Of a stretch of DNA of 6,187 nt, positions 1 to 4,583 are shown piece by piece (position 1 is the first letter of the stretch; every line of letters starts with the position of its first letter). The stretch is from Oscillospiraceae bacterium (GTDB taxonomy: Bacteria; Bacillota; Clostridia; Oscillospirales; Ruminococcaceae). The notes under the pieces are model-generated. The model did no database searches, was not told the origin of the DNA, and worked only from the letters and a program-made list of their open reading frames with translations. The stretch spans positions 1 to 6,187 of the forward strand of contig JAFUQL010000078.1 in assembly GCA_017472375.1 (NCBI GenBank). The letters are read 5' to 3'. Position numbers and translations under genes: made by a program.

Positions 1-50
1 GGCCGCCCCGAGGGGCGGCCGTAGGGCGTGCATAGCTGAAGGCTTTTATC
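1..50. repeat. Palindromic intergenic element, copy 1 (cut by window start)
   Basis: Bases 1-9 and 12-20 are perfect inverted repeats (GGCCGCCCC / GGGGCGGCC) around a 2-base centre. The sequence to the right (21-47) matches the right arm of the larger palindrome at 2505-2569: both contain AGGGCGTGCA and CTGAAGGCTTT in the same order and nearly the same spacing. The left arm therefore probably continues outside the window. The element sits just 3' of ruvB, between its stop and whatever follows. No T-run lies on the ruvB-transcript side of the visible hairpin, so it is not a canonical intrinsic terminator, although a long hairpin could still stop or stabilise the transcript end. Confidence 0.7.
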
Positions 51-74
51 GCTGCGGCGGTTTTGGCTGCCCCC

Positions 75-1133
75 TCAGTCAAACAAACTCAGCTGCCCGT
101 CGCTGCCGGGCTTTTTGGGGTCGGCGGGGGGCGTCATGCCCAGATGCTGGTACGCAAGGCGCGTCACACAGCGGCCGCGGGGGGTGCGGGTCAAAAAGCC
201 CATCTGCATCAGATAGGGCTCGCACACGTCCTCCAGGGTCACCGCCTCCTCGCCCAGCGCCGCCGCCAGCGTGTCCAGACCCACCGGCCCGCCGCCGTAC
301 AGCTCGATCACCGCACGCAGCAGGCTCCGGTCCAGCTCGTCCAGACCCAGACGGTCGATGTCCATCCGCTTCAGCGCCAGCTTGGCCGAGGCCTCGTCGA
401 TGGTGCCGTCGCCCAGCACCACCGCGAAGTCCCGCACCCGCTTCAGCAGGCGGTTGGCCACGCGGGGGGTGCCGCGGCTGCAGCGGGCCAGCTCCAGCGC
501 ACCTTCGGGGGTGCAGGGCTGATCCAGAATGCCCGCCGAGCGGCGGATGATCCGCGCCAGTTCGTCGGGGCTGTACAGCTCCAGCTTCAGCAGCACGCCG
601 AACCGGTCCCGCAGGGGGCCGGTGAGCTGGCCGGCGCGGGTGGTGGCGCCGATCAGGGTGAAGCGGGGCAGGTTGATGCGGATGCTCTGGGCCGCCGGGC
701 CCTTGCCGATCATGATGTCCAGCGCGAAGTCCTCCAGCGCCGGGTAGAGCACCTCCTCCACCTGGCGGGACAGGCGGTGGATCTCGTCGATGAACAGCAC
801 GTCGCCCTCCTGCAGGTTGGTGAGCAGGGCGGCCAGGTCGCCGGGCTTCTCGATGGCGGGGCCGCTGGTGATGCGGATCTGCACCCCCATCTCCTGGGCC
901 ACGATGCCCGCCAGGGTGGTCTTGCCCAGGCCCGGAGGCCCGTACAGCAGCACGTGGTCCATCGGTTCCCCGCGGAGCTTCGCGGCTTCCAGATAGACCC
1001 GCAGGTTCTCCTTGACCCGCTCCTGGCCGATGTAGTCCTCCAGCGTTTTGGGGCGCAGGCTGTTCTCCTCCACGCTGTCCTGAGGCAGCTCGCCGGGGGC
1101 CACCAGGCGGCCGCCCATATCGTAATCGTTCAC
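75..1133 (-). CDS. ruvB: Holliday junction branch migration ATPase RuvB
   Basis: RuvB is the hexameric AAA+ motor that, loaded by RuvA, pumps DNA through a Holliday junction during recombinational repair and fork rescue. The 352-residue product shows Walker A GPPGLGKT (65-72), Walker B LFIDE (113-117), sensor 1 GATTRAG (162-168), the arginine-finger segment PLRDRFG (R175) and sensor 2 GTPRVANRLL (R224). A C-terminal winged helix follows (about 270-332). The start is GTG at 1133: GGAGG (1140-1144) lies 6 bases upstream, inside the end of ruvA, whereas the next ATG (codon 6) would be poorly spaced. It is the last gene of ruvC-ruvA-ruvB, with 3 bases after the ruvA stop, implying translational coupling. 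At 352 residues it is longer than E. coli RuvB (336). The extra tail is a Pro/Lys/Gly-rich linker ending QLSLFD, which looks like a sliding-clamp binding peptide (see findings). Identification is secure. Confidence 0.98.
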   Translation of the reverse strand: MNDYDMGGRLVAPGELPQDSVEENSLRPKTLEDYIGQERVKENLRVYLEAAKLRGEPMDHVLLYGPPGLGKTTLAGIVAQEMGVQIRITSGPAIEKPGDLAALLTNLQEGDVLFIDEIHRLSRQVEEVLYPALEDFALDIMIGKGPAAQSIRINLPRFTLIGATTRAGQLTGPLRDRFGVLLKLELYSPDELARIIRRSAGILDQPCTPEGALELARCSRGTPRVANRLLKRVRDFAVVLGDGTIDEASAKLALKRMDIDRLGLDELDRSLLRAVIELYGGGPVGLDTLAAALGEEAVTLEDVCEPYLMQMGFLTRTPRGRCVTRLAYQHLGMTPPADPKKPGSDGQLSLFD

Positions 1134-1136
1134 GGG

Positions 1137-1736
1137 TTACCTCCCTCCGGCCATGGTGCGCAGGGCCAGTTTGATCAGTTCCTCCACGGGCAGGCTGGTG
1201 TCCAGCCGGGCGATGACCGCGGCGGCCTCGCTCTGGCTGTAGCCCAGGCTGACCAGCGCGGCGATGGCCTGTGGGGCGGCGCCCGCCACGGCGGCGGCGG
1301 TGACGTCGCTGAGCTGCACGCCCTCCACCAGGCCCTTGCCCACCTTGTCCTTCAGCTCCAGCGTGATGCGCTGGGCCAGCTTGGGGCCCACGCCGTTGGC
1401 GGCGGTGAGGGCCTTGTGGTCGCCGGAGGAGATGGCCAGGGCGATGCGGTCGGGGCTGAGCACGCTCAGGATGGCCAGCGCCACCTTGGGGCCCACGCCG
1501 GACACGCCGGTGAGCATCTCAAAGCAGGTCTGCTGCTCCTCGGTGGCAAAACCGAACAGACTTACATCATTTTCGGTGACATTCATCACGGTGTAGAGGG
1601 TACCCTCCCGCCCCACGCCGGGCAGTGCGCCGGACACGCTGGCGGGGGTCTGCACCCGGTAGCCCACTCCCGCGCAGGAGAGGACCACCCAATCGATGGA
1701 TTTTTTCAGGATCTTGCCGGTGAGACTGTAGATCAT
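1137..1736 (-). CDS. ruvA: Holliday junction DNA-binding protein RuvA
   Basis: RuvA is a tetramer that binds the four-way junction, holds it square-planar and recruits RuvB. The 199-residue length is normal. An N-terminal OB-fold (1 to about 62, starting MIYSLTGKIL) is followed by two helix-hairpin-helix motifs, GVSGVGPK (77-84) and NGVGPK (114-119), then a flexible linker. The small C-terminal RuvB-binding domain (about 155-195, AIAALVSLGYSQSEA) comes last. E55 and D57, in the turn before SLFGF, probably correspond to the acidic pin that keeps DNA strands apart; that is inferred by comparison with E. coli E55/D56. The ATG at 1736 has AAAAGGAG (1743-1750) 6 bases upstream. That site overlaps the ruvC stop codon, and the ruvC-ruvA gap is 12 bases, which supports a single operon. 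Confidence 0.98.
   Translation of the reverse strand: MIYSLTGKILKKSIDWVVLSCAGVGYRVQTPASVSGALPGVGREGTLYTVMNVTENDVSLFGFATEEQQTCFEMLTGVSGVGPKVALAILSVLSPDRIALAISSGDHKALTAANGVGPKLAQRITLELKDKVGKGLVEGVQLSDVTAAAVAGAAPQAIAALVSLGYSQSEAAAVIARLDTSLPVEELIKLALRTMAGGR
1140..1144 (-). promoter_or_regulatory. Ribosome binding site deciding the GTG start of ruvB
   Basis: GGAGG on the minus strand lies within the last codons of ruvA, 6 bases before GTG 1133 and 21 bases before the alternative in-frame ATG. The spacing favours GTG. Its position in ruvA favours re-initiation by ribosomes finishing ruvA. Confidence 0.75.
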
Positions 1737-1748
1737 GGTGCGCTCCTT

Positions 1749-2249
1749 TTAACGGCGCAGCGGCAGGCGGCTCAGGGCGCTGCGGCTGCAGTGGCAGTGG
1801 GTGATGGCCATGGCCAGGGCGTCGGCGGTGTCGTCGGGCTTGGGCACCTTGTCCAGATGCAGCAGGATGCGGACCATCTCCTGCACCTGCTTTTTCTGGG
1901 CCATGCCGTAGCCGCTGACCGACTGCTTGACCTGCATGGGGGTGTACTCGGCGATGGGGATGCCCCGCTGCGCCGCCGCCAGCAGGATGACCCCGCGGGC
2001 CTCGGCCACCCCGATAACGGTGGTCTGGTTGTGCTGATAGAACAGCTTTTCGATGGAGAGGGCCTCGGGCTTGTAGGTGTCCATGACCTGACACACGCCG
2101 TCGTACACCTGGGCGAGGCGCTGCTCCAGCGGCTCGCCGGCCTGTGTGGTGACGGCCCCATACCCCACCGGCGTGAACCGGTTGCCCTGATGGTCCAGCA
2201 CGCCCCAGCCCACGATGGCATAGCCCGGGTCGATGCCCAGCACGCGCAT
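1749..2249 (-). CDS. ruvC: Crossover junction endodeoxyribonuclease RuvC
   Basis: RuvC is the dimeric resolvase that nicks two opposed strands of a Holliday junction, with an RNase-H-like fold and metal-dependent catalysis. The protein from ATG 2249 is 166 residues, the usual size. The four acidic catalytic residues are in place: D7 in VLGIDPG, E67 in SIEKLF, and D140/D143 in DDTADALAMAITH. Basic residues in the segment VKQSVSGYGMAQKKQV (107-122) are typical of the DNA-contact region. The frame stays open upstream to 2411, but the family begins at MRVLGIDPG, and AAAGGAG (2260-2266) lies 10 bases ahead of this ATG. The upstream extension crosses the promoter and intergenic repeats, so it is rejected. 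First gene of ruvCAB. I see no LexA/SOS-box inverted repeat (GAAC-N4-GTTC type) near its promoter. Confidence 0.97.
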   Translation of the reverse strand: MRVLGIDPGYAIVGWGVLDHQGNRFTPVGYGAVTTQAGEPLEQRLAQVYDGVCQVMDTYKPEALSIEKLFYQHNQTTVIGVAEARGVILLAAAQRGIPIAEYTPMQVKQSVSGYGMAQKKQVQEMVRILLHLDKVPKPDDTADALAMAITHCHCSRSALSRLPLRR

Positions 2250-2312
2250 ATGGCTCACGCTCCTTTCGGGTGTTTTTTGCGTTTTCGTATGGTACGCCAT
2301 TTTAACCGTATT

Positions 2313-2341
2313 ATTATAGCACAAGGGGGGCTTGCAGGCAA
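2313..2341 (-). promoter_or_regulatory. Sigma-A-type promoter of the ruvCAB operon
   Basis: On the minus strand, -35 TTGCCT (2341-2336, 4 of 6 matches to TTGACA) is followed by exactly 17 bases and a perfect -10 TATAAT (2318-2313). A TGC directly upstream of the -10 makes an extended -10. The predicted start is near 2306, giving a leader of about 57 bases before the ruvC ATG. The local A/T content contrasts with the GC-rich surroundings. Confidence 0.85.
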
Positions 2342-2395
2342 TAAAAGATGCGGGGCGGGGTGGGTGCGGCTTCTTTATCAGGTTGCTGCAGAGGT

Positions 2396-2488
2396 GCATC
2401 CCTCCGGCCACTGCATGCCGTCAGGCGTGACGGATGAGGGACGGGATGCGGAGCCTTGGATAAAGAGTGCAACCCCTTCCCTCATCCG
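2396..2488. repeat. Nested inverted repeats upstream of the ruvCAB promoter
   Basis: Several pairings compete here. CCGTCA (2418-2423) and TGACGG (2428-2433) form a perfect 6-bp hairpin with a 4-base loop. CGGATGAGGGA (2431-2441) is the exact reverse complement of TCCCTCATCCG (2478-2488); after one mismatch, GGG (2443-2445) pairs with CCC (2474-2476). GCATCCC (2396-2402) pairs with GGGATGC (2443-2449). A small CCCC-TTC-GGGG hairpin follows at 2490-2500. No credible reading frame is present. With the palindrome at 2505-2569 it accounts for most of the gap between the rodA terminator and the ruvC promoter. Confidence 0.6.
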
Positions 2489-2504
2489 ACCCCTTCGGGG
2501 CCAT

Positions 2505-2569
2505 CTTCAGCCACCGCACGCCCTTTGGCCGCCCCGGAGGGGCGGCCAAAGGGCGTGCAGTGGCTGAAG
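2505..2569. repeat. 65-base near-perfect palindrome, copy 2 of the intergenic element
   Basis: The left arm 2505-2535 and right arm 2539-2569 are 31 bases each and complementary at 30 positions. The only mismatch is C2515 against A2559, and the centre is GGA (2536-2538). The right arm and its flank resemble bases 12-47, downstream of ruvB, so this is a dispersed element rather than a one-off hairpin. A short AGGCTTTG motif repeats just outside it (2568-2575 and 2582-2589). No T-run follows on the minus strand. Because it is palindromic, both strands read through it as open frames with similar peptides, which explains the spurious long frames here. Confidence 0.85.
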
Positions 2570-2590
2570 GCTTTGTCGAGGAGGCTTTGA

Positions 2591-2624
2591 CCTTGTTTTC
2601 ACTGCAACATCGTGGAAAACAGGG
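2591..2624. repeat. Hairpin between the palindrome and the rodA terminator
   Basis: CCTTGTTTTC (2591-2600) pairs with GAAAACAGGG (2615-2624) over 10 positions; one pair is T2593 against G2622. Two more pairs (AC 2601-2602 with GT 2612-2613) extend it inwards past a single bulged G. The wobble forms only in a plus-strand RNA. It lies beyond the predicted rodA terminator, so it may be transcribed rarely. Function unknown. Confidence 0.5.
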
Positions 2625-2647
2625 CGATCAACCCTCCCCGCGGAAAC

Positions 2648-2680
2648 AAAAAACGCCCCGGCAGGGTCTCCCCCGCCGGG
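2648..2680 (-). terminator. Intrinsic terminator of rodA
   Basis: In the minus-strand transcript, arms at 2680-2671 and 2666-2657 form a 10-bp GC-rich stem with a 4-base loop. After GCG comes a run of six T (2653-2648). One stem position is a G-U wobble in minus-strand RNA but an A-C mismatch in plus-strand RNA, so the structure favours termination of leftward transcription. It lies about 100 bases past the rodA stop. Confidence 0.88.
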
Positions 2681-2697
2681 ACGCGATGCTTCTTTGT

Positions 2698-2777
2698 CTC
2701 TGCGCAAGTGCAAATGCGCAAAACCGCCGCGCGACGCTCACCCGGAACTCCGTGCGCCAACTCCGCGCAAGTGCAAA
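2698..2777. repeat. Pair of 17-base direct repeats in the rodA 3' region
   Basis: CTC(T/C)GCGCAAGTGCAAA occurs at 2698-2714 and 2761-2777, identical except at the fourth base, with a 63-base period. Beside the first copy, TGCGCA recurs at 2701-2706 and 2715-2720; being self-complementary, these could form a 6-bp hairpin with an 8-base loop. Both copies lie between the rodA stop and its terminator, so they belong to the rodA 3' untranslated region. No function is recognised. Confidence 0.65.
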
Positions 2778-2780
2778 AAC

Positions 2781-3965
2781 TCAGCCGTCGAACAGGCTCC
2801 GCTTGTTGTACATATACACGCTCAGCACCAGCCCCACGCACAGGTACATCATCAGCGCGCTGGTGCCGCCGCCGGAGAAGAACGGCAGGGTCACGCCGAT
2901 CACCGGCAAAACCGCCAGGTTCATGCCCAGGTTGATGATGATCTGCCACGCCATGGCCGCGAAAATGCCCGTGCAGATGTAGGTGCCCAGTTTGTCCTGG
3001 CTGCGCAGGCCGGTGGTCAGGGTCTTGATGGCGATGGCGAACAGCGCCCCCAGCACCAGCACACAGCCCACAAAGCCGATGCCCTCGGCGATGTAGCTGA
3101 AGATGAAGTCGTTGGAGGCCTTGGGCACATAGTTGTGGTCCTCGCCGAACAGCCCCCGCCCCATGATCTGCCCCGAGCCGATGCTGGTCAGGCCCCGAAG
3201 CTGCTGGTACAGGATCTCCTTGTAGGCCGGGTCGTCCATGTGGAACAGCGCCATGATGCGGTCCACCTGGTAGCCCTTGAGCAGGTCCGGGAAGAAGCCC
3301 ACCACCACCGCCAGCGCCGTGATGCCCGCGCTCACCGCGCCCGCGATGTACCGCCACGACAGCCCCGCCACGAACATCATCATGCAGCCGATGCAGGCGA
3401 ACACGATGGCCGTGCCGTCGTCGCCCTGGAAGTGGATGATCACCACCGGCACCGCCATGTGCGCCAGCAGCTTCAGCAGCTCGGGCGGGTCGTTCAGGTC
3501 CTCCTTCACCTCGGCCAGGTGCATGGCAAAGGTCAGGATGAAGCTGATCTTGGCCAGCTCGGTGGGCTGCAGCGAAAGCCCGCCCACCCGGATCCAGCTG
3601 TAGTTGTCGGTGCCCTCCGGCCGCCAGCCCAGGCTCACCGGGCCCAGGTCCATCTTCAAAAAGGTCAGGGCCACCAGGCCCCACGCGCCCGCCACATGCA
3701 GCGGCCAGCCCTGCACCATGGCGCGGTAGTCGATGCAGCTCAGGGCGATGGCGCACACCACACCCAGCAGGCTGGCCACCGCCTGCACCAGCGCGGTGCG
3801 GTAGCCGCCCAGGCCGGTGATCTGGCCCATGTCGGTCTCAAAGCCGCCCAGGTTGTAGGTGCCGATGGAAATGAGGGTCAGCACGCTGAGCACCGAGCAG
3901 GCCACACACAAAAGCAGATAGGTCCAGTCGGTGGCGCGGCTGTATTCACGAATGAGTTTTCCCAT
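2781..3965 (-). CDS. rodA: SEDS-family peptidoglycan polymerase, RodA type (FtsW/RodA/SpoVE family)
   Basis: This integral membrane glycosyltransferase polymerises lipid II into glycan strands, working with a class B penicillin-binding protein. From ATG 3965 it has 394 residues and about ten hydrophobic segments (the first at 15-36). SEDS signatures seen: QPTELAKI (133-140), HFQGDDGTA (178-186), RGLTSIGSGQIMGRGLFG (257-274), NDFIFSYIAEGIGF (285-298) and MNLAVLPVIGVTLPFFSGGG (348-367). D286 in NDFIF aligns with the essential Asp of RodA (E. coli D262). The GMNLAVLPVIGVTLPF wording is closer to RodA than FtsW, but SpoVE or FtsW cannot be fully excluded. The frame is open to 4058, but the 31 extra residues are not hydrophobic or conserved-looking. 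GGAGAG (3974-3979) lies 8 bases before the chosen ATG. The gene is transcribed alone and divergently from tsaE, ending at the terminator near 2650. Confidence 0.93.
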   Translation of the reverse strand: MGKLIREYSRATDWTYLLLCVACSVLSVLTLISIGTYNLGGFETDMGQITGLGGYRTALVQAVASLLGVVCAIALSCIDYRAMVQGWPLHVAGAWGLVALTFLKMDLGPVSLGWRPEGTDNYSWIRVGGLSLQPTELAKISFILTFAMHLAEVKEDLNDPPELLKLLAHMAVPVVIIHFQGDDGTAIVFACIGCMMMFVAGLSWRYIAGAVSAGITALAVVVGFFPDLLKGYQVDRIMALFHMDDPAYKEILYQQLRGLTSIGSGQIMGRGLFGEDHNYVPKASNDFIFSYIAEGIGFVGCVLVLGALFAIAIKTLTTGLRSQDKLGTYICTGIFAAMAWQIIINLGMNLAVLPVIGVTLPFFSGGGTSALMMYLCVGLVLSVYMYNKRSLFDG

Positions 3966-3998
3966 ATGGTCGTCTCTCCGTTGGTCGATCGGTCGGTT

Positions 3999-4055
3999 CG
4001 GGCACACGGCGCACAGGCGGCGCCTTCCCTGCCCTATATACGAGCGATGTGCCCG
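3999..4055 (-). promoter_or_regulatory. Candidate structured 5' leader of the rodA mRNA
   Basis: The rodA leader is about 98 bases if transcription starts near 4063. CGGGCACA (4055-4048 on the minus strand) pairs perfectly with TGTGCCCG (4006-3999). Inside, GGCGC (4024-4020) pairs with GCGCC (4012-4008) around a 7-base loop. Only base 4007 separates the two stems on the 3' side, so they could stack coaxially. The ribosome binding site (about 3974-3979) stays outside the fold and no T-run follows, so it does not look like a simple attenuator. It matches no riboswitch class I recognise. Confidence 0.45.
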
Positions 4056-4069
4056 CAATATTTCACTTT

Positions 4070-4098
4070 ATTATAGCCCGCCGCGCGCGGTTTTGCAA
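4070..4098 (-). promoter_or_regulatory. Sigma-A-type promoter of rodA
   Basis: On the minus strand, TTGCAA (4098-4093), 17 bases, then a perfect TATAAT (4075-4070). The predicted start is near 4063. The -35 hexamer occupies the same six base pairs as the -35 of the divergent tsaE promoter. Confidence 0.85.
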
Positions 4099-4121
4099 AT
4101 CGCCGCCGGATATGCTATACT
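4093..4121 (+). promoter_or_regulatory. Sigma-A-type promoter of tsaE-tsaB (and probably rpiB-upp)
   Basis: TTGCAA (4093-4098, 4 of 6 matches to consensus), 17 bases, then TATACT (4116-4121, 5 of 6), preceded by TGC as an extended -10. The predicted start is near 4128, leaving a leader of about 33 bases before the tsaE ATG. The -35 is shared with the rodA promoter on the other strand. Confidence 0.85.
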
Positions 4122-4160
4122 GAGAGCATCTATGAACCTGTGAGAAAGGGGCACCCGCCC

Positions 4161-4583
4161 ATGGAATACACCACCCACAGCCGCGCCGAGACGGTCGCCC
4201 TCGGCCGCAGGCTGGCCGCCGCGCTCACACCGGGCACGGTGGTGGCCTTCACCGGCGGCCTCGGCGCCGGCAAAACGGCCTTCTGCGAGGGCCTGGCCGA
4301 CGGGCTGGGCTGCACCGACCCGGTGAGCAGCCCCACCTTCGCCATCGTGAACTACTACCGCGGCCCCCGGCCGCTGGCCCACTTTGACCTGTACCGCATC
4401 AGCACCGAGCAGGACCTGTGCGCCGCCGGATTCTACGACTACCTGGACCAGGGGGCCATCGTGGCCGCCGAGTGGAGCGAGAACCTGGCCGACCTGCTGG
4501 CCCTGGAACAGCCCGTGACCGTGGACATCCGGCACCTGGGCGGGGACGAGCGGTGCATCACCATCGAGGGGGTGACGCTGTGA
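4161..4583 (+). CDS. tsaE: tRNA t6A37 biosynthesis ATPase TsaE
   Basis: TsaE (formerly YjeE) is the small ATPase that, with TsaB and TsaD, sustains formation of threonylcarbamoyl-adenosine at position 37 of tRNAs reading ANN codons. The 140-residue protein shows the P-loop GGLGAGKT (32-39), SSPTF (56-60), HFDLYR (74-79) and the AAEWSEN segment (102-108), all typical of the family and in the usual order. The frame opens at a GTG (4140), but AAAGGGG (4145-4151) lies inside that extension and 9 bases before ATG 4161, so ATG 4161 is chosen. It is the first gene after the divergent promoter and overlaps tsaB by 4 bases. Cytoplasmic and widely essential in bacteria. Confidence 0.95.
   Translation: MEYTTHSRAETVALGRRLAAALTPGTVVAFTGGLGAGKTAFCEGLADGLGCTDPVSSPTFAIVNYYRGPRPLAHFDLYRISTEQDLCAAGFYDYLDQGAIVAAEWSENLADLLALEQPVTVDIRHLGGDERCITIEGVTL

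Noticed and set aside
1..20. Intrinsic terminator of ruvB in the first 20 bases
   Set aside because: The hairpin is strong, but on the ruvB-transcript side the window ends before any T-run could be seen. It is annotated as a repeat instead.
2250..2345. LexA/SOS operator at the ruvCAB promoter
   Set aside because: I looked for GAAC-N4-GTTC-type or CTGT-N8-ACAG-type inverted repeats near the promoter and found none; only weak 3-4 bp symmetric motifs (CGTA/TACG) are present.
2250..2411. N-terminal extension of ruvC to an upstream in-frame ATG (including ATG at about 2300)
   Set aside because: The extension crosses the promoter. The ATG near 2300 lies at the transcript start without a ribosome binding site, and the RuvC family begins at MRVLGIDPG.
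63..2567. 834-codon open frame on the plus strand across ruvCAB
   Set aside because: It is antisense to three secure genes, has His/Gln/Ala/Gly-rich low-complexity composition typical of the shadow of GC-rich coding, runs into the palindromic repeat, and resembles no family.
2698..2777. CRISPR-like array from the 17-base repeats
   Set aside because: Only two short copies, no regular array, no cas genes; the site is a 3' untranslated region.
2467..2982. Small open frames over the intergenic repeats (plus 2467-2982, minus 2507-2713)
   Set aside because: Both read through the palindrome and so have nearly the same peptide at that point, and neither has a convincing ribosome binding site. They are better explained as repeat DNA, a terminator and the rodA end.
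2599..3756. 385-codon minus-strand frame overlapping rodA in another register
   Set aside because: Gly/His/Pro/Arg-rich out-of-frame reading of rodA that continues through the rodA terminator and repeats.
2694..4076. 460-codon open frame on the plus strand opposite rodA
   Set aside because: Shadow of rodA: Ala/His/Gln-rich composition with no recognisable domain, while the minus strand encodes clear SEDS motifs.
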